Of a stretch of 64,000 nt of DNA, positions 24,428 to 44,103 are shown piece after piece (position 1 is the first letter of the stretch; every line of letters begins with the position of its first letter). The translations under genes were made by a program, and so were the position numbers. Source of the stretch: Colius striatus (lineage: Eukaryota; Chordata; Aves; Coliiformes; Coliidae); NCBI RefSeq assembly GCF_028858725.1, contig NC_084759.1, positions 140,720,671 through 140,784,670 of the forward strand, given 5' to 3'. The notes below the pieces were generated by a model that worked only from the letters and a program-made list of their open reading frames with translations, was not told the origin of the DNA and did no database searches.

Positions 24428-25326
24428 GGGTAGAATGAAATAGCAAGTTCAAGGCTAAAAGGCTTTGCGTCACTTGAGAGAGAAATAGGTAGAAAGATAT
24501 TAGGGCAGGAAGGTGCAGGAGGATGGAGAGCTAGGAGGATTTAGGTCTTTGGTTTGAATAAACTCTCCCCCAGACACCACTAGCAGGTGTCCAGTGTGGG
24601 AGCAGGGACAGGAATACGACCTCCTAACCCTTGCACGGAACTGCTTTGTTTTGGCTATCAGAAAGATGGTATTCCTAAGATTTGCACTTAGCCTTCCTTT
24701 CTCTGCATAAACATATAGAAAAACTAGCGAGTGAGCATCAGAATTGAGGAGCAGGCTCCCCTCTTTCCCCCGATTTCTCCTCTCTCACTGAAGCAGCAGG
24801 GTCCCTTCTCAGTTTCCTTTGCGGGTCAGGGATACGACTCAGTACCACTCCTTCAACACGTGGCATGCCCCAGCCATGAGACTATGGTAGCACTAGGCAG
24901 AGAAGAGGTAGGAGTGATACCCTCCTTGTATCCTCCACTCCATAATCATCTGATCTTCTCACTCCCTCAGCCAGCCCAGCATTCTCCACAGCCTATCTGC
25001 CCTCCCAAGACACCCACCTCTCACAACAAACCCCTGACGGTCCCCTCACACTCTGGTACCACGGCCCTGAAGCCCTCTGGAGGACCACCACCTCTGTCTC
25101 ATGTTGCCATCATCGCTTCTTTCCCCTCCTCACGGGTATCCCGAGGAGCAGGCAGCCAGGGGAATGGCGCTGGGGTGGGAGAGGGGCTGCGAGGCCACAG
25201 CCCTGGGGACGAGATGCCTGCCCTGGGCTCCTCAAAGGGCTGCTGCAGGGACCCAAGTCCTTCACCTCCACGCTTCCCTTGACTGAAATGACACTTCCCA
25301 CTTTGCTGTCAAACTATGGGTTTACT

Positions 25327-25393
25327 CCACCTTCTTCTCTTTTTTTCCCTTCTTTTTTTTCTTTTCTTCTTTTCTCCCCTCTTTTTCCCCCCC
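25327..25393. repeat. Pyrimidine-rich low-complexity tract
   Basis: An almost pure C/T run on the plus strand lies just inside the first intron of USP18, next to the CpG island. Confidence 0.85.
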
Positions 25394-25435
25394 GTGGCTC
25401 TGGCTCATGCCAGCTCTGCCCGCCGCGGAGCTCAC

Positions 25436-25560
25436 CTGCAGCAGCTCAGTCGGCAGCGAGGACGCGAAGCGGCTGGCGCCGTGGAGGTGCGGCGGGGAGT
25501 GAGCCTGCCCCGTCGCTCTTCTCGCCGGCTGCGTCAGAGGGCAGTAGCGCTCGCTTCGCA
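25436..25560 (-). other. USP18: Probable USP18 non-coding first exon
   Basis: A strong donor, CTGCTGCAG|GTGAGC, ends this GC-rich stretch just downstream of the ISREs. The start is approximate because the transcription start cannot be read. It would splice to the acceptor at 22171. Confidence 0.6.
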
Positions 25561-25635
25561 CATTAGTTTTCATTTCCCGCTTCGCCACGGCTCGGGGATA
25601 GAAAGTGAAACTCCGCTCCGCCGTTGCTCAGCGCC

Positions 25636-25677
25636 AAGCCCAGCCCAGCCCAGCCCAGCCCAGCCCAGCCCAGCCCG
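25636..25677 (+). repeat. (CAGCC)n pentanucleotide microsatellite
   Basis: About eight tandem copies of CAGCC sit inside the USP18 CpG island, roughly 25 bases upstream (gene orientation) of the exact ISRE. Confidence 0.95.
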
Positions 25678-25764
25678 ACGCAGGGAGATGGCGGCGCTTG
25701 AGGGCAGTGAGGCCCGGCGGGGGCTGTGGAGTGGAATAAAGGTGGCCGAGGTGCCATAGCCTCT

Positions 25765-26767
25765 TTTGCTCAGAGGCCTCCGCTCGTCTCGAGGGAGCCA
25801 CGGGCCCAGGATGAAGTGTGGTGGCAGCAGGCAGGGATAGCTATCTGCCCGGGGAAGGCACTGGCCACCTCTGCCACCTCCCTGCCCCACTCTGACACCT
25901 CGGCCTGGTTCAGCTTCATCTCTTCTGAGCAGAGGCAAGAGTGAGCTTTAAAGGAGGGGGTCAGATATTTGTCTCTGCAGAAAATCCACTCCTTCAGAGG
26001 CAGTACCTGAAGGGGATGTGCTGCCCAGACTTCACATGATCGCTCGTCATCTCTTAAAAGCAGATGTCCTTGGCCTGGTGGTTGTTTGGTTTAGCTGCAA
26101 AAGCAGCAGAAAAAAACTCTTGTCAAGCAGCTTACCTAGAAGCTTACCTAGAACCCCAAATAAGTGACTCAAAAACTTAACCTACGTAGCAAACGGAAAG
26201 GCTCAGCAGCTCCCCATCTGATGGTGGGTGGGCAGTGGGTGACACCCAGTGTTTTATAATGCATTAAGTACTTCACATTGGATCAATAACTTGAACTCCA
26301 TTGTGTCACGTTCAGCAATTTTTCAAAGAACTGAGCAATTCATCTGCCATTTTTTAATCACTTTTTTTTGTCTTTAACTTGCCCTCTTTCTCCTCTCTCA
26401 CTGGAAGAACAGGATCACTTCTTGATTTTAACATACACATGTGTTTCACATACAAAATTTCCTGTTTATTCTTTTGGTTTCAGTTCAGAACAGAATTGTG
26501 AGAGAAGCCATGTAAGAGTCTAAATCCCACTAGGTTTGGTAATACTTAATCATGTTGCTTCAATTAAGGTACATAATCAAGTGATTCTGTGATATCCTGA
26601 ATAGGATGTTTTCCTAAACACAGACATTTCTGGTACTCCATAACTTCATAGTTTAGTAACTTACTGATCTGGATAATTAAGTGCCTGTAACTTTGTACAG
26701 AGTGTACAAGTTCAATGTAATGTTGTGCAGTGAAATGTAACGCCCAACAAAGATCTCTGCGTGAAGA
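25765..26767. other. Intergenic upstream of USP18, nothing recognised
   Basis: The CpG density drops after about 25900. I see no gene or nameable repeat. Confidence 0.5.
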
Positions 26768-26922
26768 TCACAGAATCACGGAATTGTTGAAATTGGAAGG
26801 GACCTCTGGAGTTTGTCTGCCCCAAACCCTCATCTCAAGCAGGGCCACCTAGTGCCGATTGCCCAGGACCACATCCATATGGCTTTTGAATATCTCCATG
26901 GAGGGAGATTCCACAACCTCCC
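26768..26922 (-). mobile_element. CR1 fragment interrupted by an LTR
   Basis: Plus-strand reading has 'cacagaatcacggaattgtt' and 'gggagattccacaacctccc'. It then stops abruptly at a TGTTATGG LTR end at 26923. Confidence 0.85.
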
Positions 26923-27686
26923 TGTTATGGATGAAGTGACGCATTTCACTCGTAAGACAGAAGTAGCAATATGACTATCGATATAAATGAGTGATTTAAC
27001 AAAGTTCAATAGTAAATGTGACAGTGATTTCTCAAGATTTGATGGCAAGGTACACTGCATAGAGGACAGAGTAAGACAAAACAGCCAGGGAGATGCTCCC
27101 ATTGAGTCATGGTGCTCAGAAATGACCTCCTTGCATTCTAAACTCCTGCTCAGAGAGGAGTTTAGGTGCAGTTGGATCCAGACTTTGTCCCAGACCTGGT
27201 CAATGGTTAATATGTAAAGGATTACATAGGCACAATCAATCCTTTATATCACTTAGCTAAGATTTCAAAGTTCCAGCATGCTTATCCCAGATCTACTCAC
27301 CTAGTATCTGACACAATAACGATTCTCTCAACCTCTAGGAGTACCCTTGAGAAGTGACCCTACTTGAGGAGAGATGCTGGCATGCATTCCACTGCTGTGC
27401 AGGTTAGCTCTATGAAGTAAGATCATTGACTTATATTTAGATACCAACTACAGATGTAAGTTTCTTCCAAATTTGGCTTGAGTCAGACGTTGGTCAGCAC
27501 TATTGTTTGGTGAGTGCATTGTTGAAATTAACCCTTTGGTTATTGTGTTGTTATCTATCTCCCCTAAATTCAATTTGAGAGATGCAGCCATCACAACCAG
27601 ATGACTGCTACTGATGATTATCACTTGAGCAGGGTTTTGGGAAGTAAGGGTGGGTTGTGGGGGATGGGGAGCACCACACCACCACA
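26923..27686 (-). mobile_element. Degenerate ERV LTR, minus orientation
   Basis: The segment aligns, as reverse complement, with 30618-31682: shared pieces include AAATGAGTGATTTA, CATTGAGTC, CTAAACTCCTG and the flank TGACTACAGTCAAT. Outer end TGTTATGG and inner end ...CCACCACATTCC give TG...CA termini. A purine-rich tract of the polypurine type borders the inner end. Boundaries are approximate. Confidence 0.6.
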
Positions 27687-28220
27687 TTCCATCCCTTGAC
27701 TACAGTCAATTTATCTTACCTTCACAAAGGTGCTATCATTTCTTGCCTCTGTGCCATAAAGAGTATATTGAGAGTTTGCATACTTACAGATCCACAATAA
27801 AGCAGTGCTACTTGATATGTATTAGCTTGTATGTTTTGGGTGGTTTGAGTTAAGGTATTCATTTTATCATGTACCAAATGTTTATATACAGTATAATTAC
27901 AAGCAACAGACATTTTTTAGTGTTAATAAAATCACAACTAGGGGAAACAAATTCAAAACTCCTGTTGCTGTTGATGACTATCCAAGCACGGTCCCATCCC
28001 ACCAATGGTGTTCTCCATCCTTCACTCTTTCAAAGACATGGTGTATCTCTTGTGTATCATGATGAATGGTGACTAGAGTTTTGTGTCCGTTGTTTCAGAC
28101 ACGTTCTAGCAGTTGGCCCAGGTCATAGTGTTGTAGTACTTTCGTCACTGATATAAGATTCATTCTGGTGGGGGTAGGCAATAAATCTTGACTCTATGTG
28201 TGACTAGATTGTAGTAATTC

Positions 28221-28900
28221 TTAAGATGTAATGGGAGCTGCATAATTAAAGTTGCATCCCATAGTTTTAGCAAAATTACAAACACAAATAGTCAAGTTAT
28301 TACTTCTATCTACAGTAATGTTGTCTATGAATATAAAATCCTTTTCCAATATATACAGCTGCAGTTTCAGGGGTTTCATTGGGATATATTTAAAAATTAC
28401 AAACATTTTGTTCAGTCTCAAGACAGTGTCTTGGGCTTTGATGTTGTTACTCTCACAAATAAGTCCATGTTGTTCCCATACAACATCGTTGTTAACATTG
28501 TTAACATCAATAGTTTCCAATTTGTTTCCATTTTCTTGGGCTCATATTCTGTGTTCTAATGGAGAGAGTAAAGTTTCAGGGTGATTTAATCTCAGTGCAG
28601 GGACTGGGTATATGATGTATACTGAAATATTACATGTTGTTGTGACAAAAGCTGTAGCATTATTGTTAACGAGGCCATAAGCAAAATTGACTAAACTGGG
28701 GTTTTCTTTTGAAATTTGCATGCATTATCTCAGATTACTTTCAAATTTCTGTAGGTGAGGTGTCTTCTTCACCTTCTTTTATAACTGCTGCTACCATAAA
28801 TTGTGTCCATGGTTGAGCTTGGATACAACTAAGAGCTAGAGAAATATTATTTTAGGCTACATCAGATGCATTCACGATTGATGGTCCATTGCATAAATTC
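28221..28900 (-). pseudogene. Endogenous retrovirus env-like fragment, minus
   Basis: The minus strand holds an env-like stretch interrupted by stops and frame changes (longest open part 28520-28221, 99 codons). It is clearly homologous to the plus-strand stretch 29270-30010: both have IC-E-NNIK-QD, FIFIDN/FVFIDN, and N-L/S-ICVC segments. The assignment to envelope, probably the transmembrane side, is inferred from Cys/Asn-rich composition and the position just inside the 3' LTR. It cannot encode a protein. Confidence 0.5.
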
Positions 28901-29019
28901 TTTCACAATGAGGCAATATATAACAGCCATTGCTTAGTTCCTGATGCTAATAGGCAAGACTGCAGTAGGTTTTCTCATTTGTTTACATCACTTGTTGTTG
29001 TGCAACAGATGCAATTTAA

Positions 29020-30350
29020 TCAATCACAGTCCCTCAAGCAAGTGGAACTATTGATGCAAGTTAGTATTTCTGCAGTTAAACCTACTTTCTCACCATTCCT
29101 GAATACATCTTCTACAGGATGGTTAGCATGGTTGCATGGACAAACCCTCACCTCCAAAATAATCAAGGACAGATGTGACTGGCATCCTGGGGACAGGATT
29201 TGGAGTATTAAATAGCATGGACACTGAAGTTTTAGCAAACAAAATAAGCTCAGCACAAATCATAAGATCCATTGCAATCTTGTCTTTTGGCAGTGGGAAC
29301 TAAACAATGGCTCTTAACTGATATATTACCCCAGTGGGAAAGAATTAATGGAAACAACCACGAACTAATTGTGAATACACTAGGTGTAGCCCAGATTGGT
29401 ATCTCTCTCACTCTTAGTTGTATTAAGGCTCAATTGTGGGTACAGTCTACTGTGGAAGTGATTGTAAGAGAATGTGAAGAGGATACCCACGGAAATTCAA
29501 AAGGTAATCTAACATAATGCAACTCAATTTGAAAGAGAATTCCAACCTTGGTGGCATCTAATTAATTTCATTTATGACCCCACTGACAGTAAAGCCACAG
29601 TTTTTGTTTTGACAATATGTAGTGCTTCGGTGTACACCACATACCAAGTCGTTGCACTGGGATTAAATCACCATAGAACTCTGCTCACCATTAGAAGATA
29701 AAATGTGGGTGCAACAAAATGGGGACAAATGGTGGACTATTGGTGTTGATGCATGTGTTGTACAGGAGCAATGAGCATTTGTGAATGTAATAACATTAAG
29801 TCCCAAGACATTTCTTTTAACCCTGAACAAAATGTTTGTCGTTTTGAAGTACATCCTCATGAAACCCCTGAGACTGTACTTGTGTGTGTTGGAAGTGGAT
29901 GTGTTTGTGTGAGAACCCTTTGTGATTTTGTATTTATAGACAACACCACTATAGAGACAAATAATCACTCAAATATCTGTGTGTGCAGTTTTACCAAAAT
30001 TATAGGATAACAATTGCTACAATGGAACTGTGTGTTGTATCAAGATTTACTACCTACACCCCTTGGAATGAATCTTACATTGGTAACAAAACTGTTGCAA
30101 CATGATGACCTGAATCAATTGCTATATCACAACCATAACTACAAAAAACTCTGATTATCATTCACCGTGATGCAGAGATGATACATTATGTTCCAGAAAG
30201 ACTAAAAAAGTATGGGAAACATCATTGATGGGATACCTTATTCTAATGGTCACTGACAACAGGAACTTTGAATCCAATGCTACATCCAATTGTGATTTTG
30301 TTAGCTTTAACAATATTATACTTATTGTATATAATCATTGTATATATATA
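29020..30350 (+). pseudogene. Endogenous retrovirus env-like fragment, plus
   Basis: Broken frames at 29272-29517 and 29753-30010 hold a degenerate envelope-like sequence with SICECNNIK, FVFIDNTTIE and NICVCSF pieces. Several in-frame stops and shifts separate them. It mirrors the minus-strand copy across a centre near 29000-29250 and precedes the plus-oriented LTR. Confidence 0.5.
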
Positions 30351-30617
30351 TATAAGGTTAAAGGGTAAATAATGTAATTAATAGTAATAGTATTTTATAT
30401 AGTATTTTAATGGTAATTAGTATTTTATACTAAGAGCTATTTGCTTACTGTGGATCTGCAAGCATGCCAACATAATATATAAATAATAGACATTTAAACT
30501 GCTGGGTTCTTACACTGACCTTCAATATGCCACATAGTTGTGACATAGAGGCAAGACATAACCATACTATCACGCTATGAGTTGATAAAGTGGATTGACT
30601 GTAGTCACAGGGTGGAG

Positions 30618-31682
30618 TGTGATGGATGCATTTGACCCCCTTACAGGCTCCAAAGGAGGTAAATGCCTAAAGCAATAGCCACGTCAAGAACTCTGTAAAA
30701 CCCATGAAGGAGCAGAGTGACTTAGTGATCACCCATACATATAAGCTTGGATCACTGATCATGTGATTAGCTCATGAATAATGAGTGGTTTTACCAAGAC
30801 TTATTTATCAAGGATCAAAGGAAGTTGTGGGTACAGGGAGTCTTGTGTATATTTCTCTCATTGTATGCAATTTGACCATGAGCTAACCCATTTATTCCAT
30901 AAATATGCCAGCCAAAGTGAACCTTCTTTGACCTCTTGCTACTAGGCAGTGTGGCTGCATGGTGGTGATTTCTCCATGAACTGGAACACCTTTCAAGTTT
31001 GCTCCTCCAGGCAGAGAGACCTTTTACCGGTGACAAAACATTGGAAGACTTCATTTTGAGTTCTCCCTGAACTGCAGCTGTACTACATGTCAGGTAATTT
31101 CCCTTTGAGCAAGGACAGCTCTGAAGGTCTGACATTCCTTACCAGAGACTAAGAGATCCTTCCTTACACAAAGTGGAGAGGCCCCTTATTCCCAACAGAT
31201 CCTCAGTAAGCAACTGATAACACCCTGAATTAATACCAATGAAATCCATGTAGCTAAATCTATTAGACATAAATCATTGATCAAGTCTGATACTAAACTC
31301 CGTCAGGAGTTTAGGAAGCAAAGGGGTCCACTCCAAACCTTAAGACTCAATGAGAGGGTCTGCCTTACCCTTTTGTGTCTTAAGTCCCTGTGTAAATCAT
31401 TCTAGCTCAATGCTAACTTGATTTTTCTTTGTATGTTGCTTCCGTGTAGTAAGTAATAGAGTGGACCTTGCCCTCAGTCTCTGTTAAGGGGCGCTTTTAC
31501 AAATTGATGTTAAAATCCCTTTTGCCAACACCTTTGACAGTGTTTCTCTAAGTGATCTAAATCACTCATTTTGCAACACTCCAAAATGCTAAGAAGTTGC
31601 ACTGCTTAAACATTTCTGAAGGAAGTGTTTGCTTTATCAGAAATGATCTTTTAGACAAGAGTGAAGTGACCCTTTTAGGTCA
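30618..31682 (+). mobile_element. Degenerate ERV LTR, plus orientation
   Basis: It starts TGTGATGGATGC after a purine-rich GGGTGGAG. It ends near ...TTTTAGGTCA. It is homologous to the reverse complement of 26923-27686. The ends are estimated from that comparison and may be off by tens of bases. Confidence 0.55.
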
Positions 31683-32133
31683 GTCAGATGAAGGTCAATG
31701 AGAAAATAATAAAGCTCAGAGCACTGGGCCTGTTTTTCCATGATCATTATTTTTTGATGTGTCAACAAGCGAAAGGTGAGGGTCAAATGAGGACTTTGAA
31801 AACTCTACCAGCTCACTATGCTCCATTACAAGCTTGCATATGTTGAACTGTAGTGGTTTTAGCATGTGTGTTAGAGCTTGAAGAGGCTTACATTAAATGT
31901 CCAAGGAAGAGCAAGTCTTTTTGCATTGCTGGATGTGGTGGGGCATTATGACAATTGATCACACCTTACAGGACAATTTCCCTGTGATTTATGGAACAAG
32001 AGATGTCTCTATGTGATTCCTTTCAAATTCCTGTATATTACATACAAAACAAAGGTAACTTAATGTCAGACACATGCAATACAGGGATACAGAGACAAGT
32101 CTGTGCTCACTAGGAACAAACTGTATTTTAAAA
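31683..32133 (-). other. TUBA8 3' UTR and flank
   Basis: Immediately downstream of the TUBA8 stop. Some of it is expected to be 3' UTR, but I could not place a canonical polyadenylation signal. Confidence 0.4.
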
Positions 32134-40381
<8,248 letters not shown>

Positions 40382-40610
40382 GGTGTCTCCAGTGGCGTTT
40401 CCTTCCCTTTCGGATCGGTGGTGGCAGGGCTTTGCAGAGCCCTGCTGCGGGCTGCAGGGTGGGAGGCAGCCTGGGCCCAGCACCCGGCACCTGCTGCTGC
40501 GCTTCAGTGTCACAGTGCGCTGGGGAATAGGTCATGGGCACAGCAGTTCTGCCCGCTGCACTGCTGCCTCCTGCCCTCCCTGTCACCCCCTGTATGCAAA
40601 TACAGCCAGA

Positions 40611-42529
40611 CAGGCAGGGCTAAGATGTTGCCCATATTTCACAATTAGTCCCACCTGGTTTGGCATGAGTATTAAATCTTAGTGTGGCCATGTAACACAC
40701 CGGACACTATAGTTTCTAGCACCAGAGTATTAAACATGTGCATCACTTACACAACAGGTACCATCCCGATTCCTTGTTCTGCCAGGATGTTCATGTGTAA
40801 ACAAAAAACACTCCTAAATTCCAATACAGAAGACCAAGAAGGCATAAGAGAGCAAATGAATAGGAAAGAGAAGGACAGACCAAAAAAAATGCAAAACCCA
40901 GAGAACTGGAAAGTAAATACAATTACCATTCCGAAGTACGTTCTACCAGTGCTTTCAAATGCCGGCCTGACTTCTTTCTGGTTTTACTCCAGTTGCCTCT
41001 CTATTAATGTTTCAATTTACTTTTGTTGCTTCTCTTTCCGTGTACAGTCATCTGGGCTGTCAGCCGTATGGGACAGCATTCAGCATAGACTCTAACTCGT
41101 CTGTCCAAACACAGAAAGAAATTGGATTCTCATTGCAGTGCTTTTTGCAAGACTTAGCTGGAGGCAGGCATCACACAAACATTTTCAAACCAAATTAGGG
41201 CAGTTGCCTCTATGACTTTATTGTTTTCTCCTTCTGCACTAACTCAACATTGCAAAGCAGCAGCTTCTCTCAGAGAAATTCTCATGTCTGCAGCTCCTAG
41301 GTAACAAAGAGGAAGGCACACTTAATTGCTTAAGTCTGAGTATTATGTATCCCCTGACTTTATAAACATGCTGTTTGTTATGATGTTTAATTAGTATAAA
41401 TCTAAATATATGATTCTGAAATTTTAGGTTGTTCTACTTTGACATGATTGTAGTAGATTGTCCTGCCAGTGCTGGCAACCAGCATCTGAGTGCCTTCATA
41501 TCCACATTTTAACAGTATAAAGCAGTTCATACTGTTCTTTTATAAATTCACATTTACTTTGGTATAGTCTTCATTTTTCTGAACCTGCAAATCAATACTC
41601 TCTGATTGTGGCTGGAAAAAGCTACAGAGATTTCTGGAGCCACAAATATTTTTTACAGTGGAAAAATTCCCATTATAATTTGTCTGCTGATTTCTTTAAT
41701 TAGGGTCCCACACTTCTCCACAAAACCATGAGATCATTGCTTTGAAACTGAGGAACAAGTTGCTATAGTGCTCTTCTTCCAGTGGAGCTGATAACATTCC
41801 AGCCAAGCTCTGGCACTCCAGACAATCTGAAATGTTAGTGCTCACTTGTTAGCTCCATGTCACCTCAGGGAAAAGTCTCACAGCAAATACTTTGAGTAAT
41901 CCACCTGAGTCCTCTTAGGCACTCTTTGAATCAACATGTCAGATCTAGCATCTACAAAACCTAAGAGAGGTCTGTAAATTACTAAATTGTTTGCAACTTA
42001 GCACATTGCTGCCCTCCTCTCTTCTGAAACAGGCAGTGAGAACACTTTTGGGAGTCAGTGTTAATCATTCCTTTTTCCAACCTACTCAAACTCAACCAGC
42101 CTGGAACTCACCACTGTTGGGTTGCCACATTGAACAGTCTTACCAGCCAAAAATTTTCAGGGAGCAGGAAGTGATGGAGTCTTGAGCAGTGTCTCTGGCC
42201 AGTGGCATTACAATGGCTACGTCCCATCTTTATAGAATCAACTGGTCTTGAAGAGCCTGGCCATGACCAGGTTATTAGTTTTCCTTTTCTTATCCTTGCA
42301 TTTCTAAAAAAAAGGCCTTTGCAAGTGTGCTTTAGACTACAGGCAGTGCTCGACCTACTCATTCTTGAGATGATCCATGAACTCAAGTCCTGGAAATCTG
42401 TGCTGTCTGGGGTCAGCTTAGGTATAGAGGTTAATGTGAAAGCAGTGTGGGACTGTGCTCCCAGGTACTAGTGAGTTCAGTTGACTTACTTCAACAACAT
42501 GGGCATCATGGGGCAACACTTTTTTTTTT
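40611..42529. other. Intergenic between the two tubulin genes, nothing recognised
   Basis: No repeat, RNA gene or supported coding sequence is seen. Confidence 0.5.
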
Positions 42530-42815
42530 CCTGTAGTGTCTAGCGATAGGACAAGGGGTAATGGACAAAAGTTGGAACACAAACAGTTCCACTTAAACTT
42601 AAGGAAAAACTTCTTTCCTGTGAGGGTGAGGTAGCCCTGGCACAGGCTGCCCAGGGAGGGTGTGGAGTCTCCTTCTCTGGAGGTTTCAAAACCTGCCTGG
42701 ATGCATTCCTGAGTGACCTGATCAAGGTGAACTTGTTTTAGCAGAGGGACTATATTAGATGATCTTTAGAAGTCTCTTCCAGCCCCTATCATTCTGTGAT
42801 TCTATGACTCCAGGG
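42530..42815 (+). mobile_element. CR1 retrotransposon fragment
   Basis: Contains 'aggctgcccagggagggtgt' and 'attctgtgattctatgactc' at its 3' end. Confidence 0.9.
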
Positions 42816-43929
42816 TTGGCCTCTACATTCTGCTCCCTAGTGACACAAGGCAGATGGGGCTTGGACCTGGATTCTTGGAAAGAAAGAAAGAAATCTTGCT
42901 TGATGCTGGCATTCAACCTATGTGGGCAGATGGTGAGCTTGTAGAGGCATCTCTCTGTCCTGTGTGGAACAGGCTTGAGACATGCCCTGCATGGGGAGAG
43001 TTGATAGTTCAGTGGTCTGGTCAAGACTTGCCTGCTTCAGCTTTTACCTTGTGACACTGGTAGATGATGGTGACAGTGAATTACATTACAAGGCTGGTGA
43101 TAAAAAAGCTCTGTCATGGAGTCCTGAACATACAAGTAAGTGAATTTGGCATGAGTGCTAGTGTGGCGTTGCTGGTACTGACTGCCAGAAGGCTTGTAAC
43201 TAGCCCATAATTCTCAGGATGATGTACAGCCTGCATGCAAATAGGGTGGTCTGGACATTCTCAGAGGGCTTCTTATGTACACAGGGACTGGGTGCTCTGC
43301 CACACGTGACCTCCAGAGCAACACAACAGAGTTGAGGAGTTGCCACTTATTAGCTCCAATTGTTCATGACACTGTCAAAATCAGGCTCTTTAGAGAGATG
43401 GCCATACAAAACCTAAACACCTTTTCTCTACTTAAAAATAGACACATCTCTGAAAATAGCATTTTTTAATAATCTGTCTGGAGAAGTACTGATCTGAGGT
43501 CCTTCTGTTGCCACCTACTGGGAGAGTTGACAGCATCTCATTTTAGGTACTTCTGAAATCCCAAAGTTTAGCATTTCAGTACACTGTTAAACTTCTAAAT
43601 TGATAAAATATTGTCTTTCAGGCATTATCCCTGAAACAGAGAACTGTACTAAGTGTTTTCAAAATTACTTGTAAACAAAGAAAAACTAAGTACATTTTGG
43701 AATACGGTTTCAAAAGAGTTTTCTCCTTTCTGTAATTGTCATTTATAAAATTTCTCTATGGATGTTAAAAATTATAGAATTAGATCTAGACTTGCAGAAT
43801 TATCTCCCTGAATATAGAAAGTTCAGAACTATAGTTTCTAATATAAAGATCAGCCATTCATTTTGCAGATAAATAGGCCAATTACATCATCAGTGTTTCT
43901 GGATGTGCTTGCTTTATGACCTTTTACAG
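42816..43929. other. Intergenic, nothing recognised
   Basis: Only short, unsupported open frames. Confidence 0.5.
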
Positions 43930-44103
43930 AACTCAAGGGCTGGAAGGGACCTCGAAGATCATCTAGTCCAACCCCTCTGCCAGGGGACCCCCAGATCCCT
44001 TTCCCCTATACTACTCTTAAAGAGTTCGTTCCCCAACCTGTACTGGTACATGGGGTTATTCTTTCCCAGATGCAAGACTCTACACTTCCACTTGTTAAAC
44101 CTA
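43930..44103 (-). mobile_element. CR1 fragment interrupted by an LTR-like element
   Basis: Plus-strand reading 'ctggaagggacctcgaagat', 'tagtccaacccctctgccag' and 'gatgcaagactctacacttc'. An internal deletion joins the 3' UTR to ORF2 sequence. It stops at the TGTCGTGG start of the next element. Confidence 0.75.

Larger units (their letters stand above)
22171..25435 (-). other. USP18 intron 1
   Basis: This is the inferred intron between the promoter-proximal non-coding exon and the first coding exon. It contains an LTR at 23053-23355 and a CR1 at 24178-24427. A plus-strand open frame at 24731-25282 is discounted. A pyrimidine-rich run occupies about 25327-25393. Confidence 0.6.
25390..25760 (-). 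promoter_or_regulatory. USP18: USP18 CpG-island promoter with ISREs
   Basis: The segment is CpG-dense, unlike its surroundings. It contains GAAAGTGAAACT at 25601-25612 (minus strand AGTTTCACTTTC), an exact fit to the interferon-stimulated response element AGTTTCNNTTTC. A one-mismatch copy, AGTTTTCATTTC, lies at 25565-25576. USP18 is a classical interferon-induced gene with an ISRE promoter in mammals, so the motif, the position 3.4 kb upstream of the start codon and the orientation agree. No TATA box is seen. The tubulin genes have their own GC-rich start regions. Confidence 0.8.

Noticed and set aside
24731-25282. 183-codon plus-strand frame rich in Pro and Ser near the USP18 promoter
   Set aside because: It begins at GTG, is low in complexity, has no motif and lies in GC-rising intronic sequence. 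A divergent transcript is possible but not supported as coding.
25316-25759. 147-codon plus-strand frame
   Set aside because: It translates a pyrimidine tract and CpG island including the CAGCC repeat; an artefact of composition.
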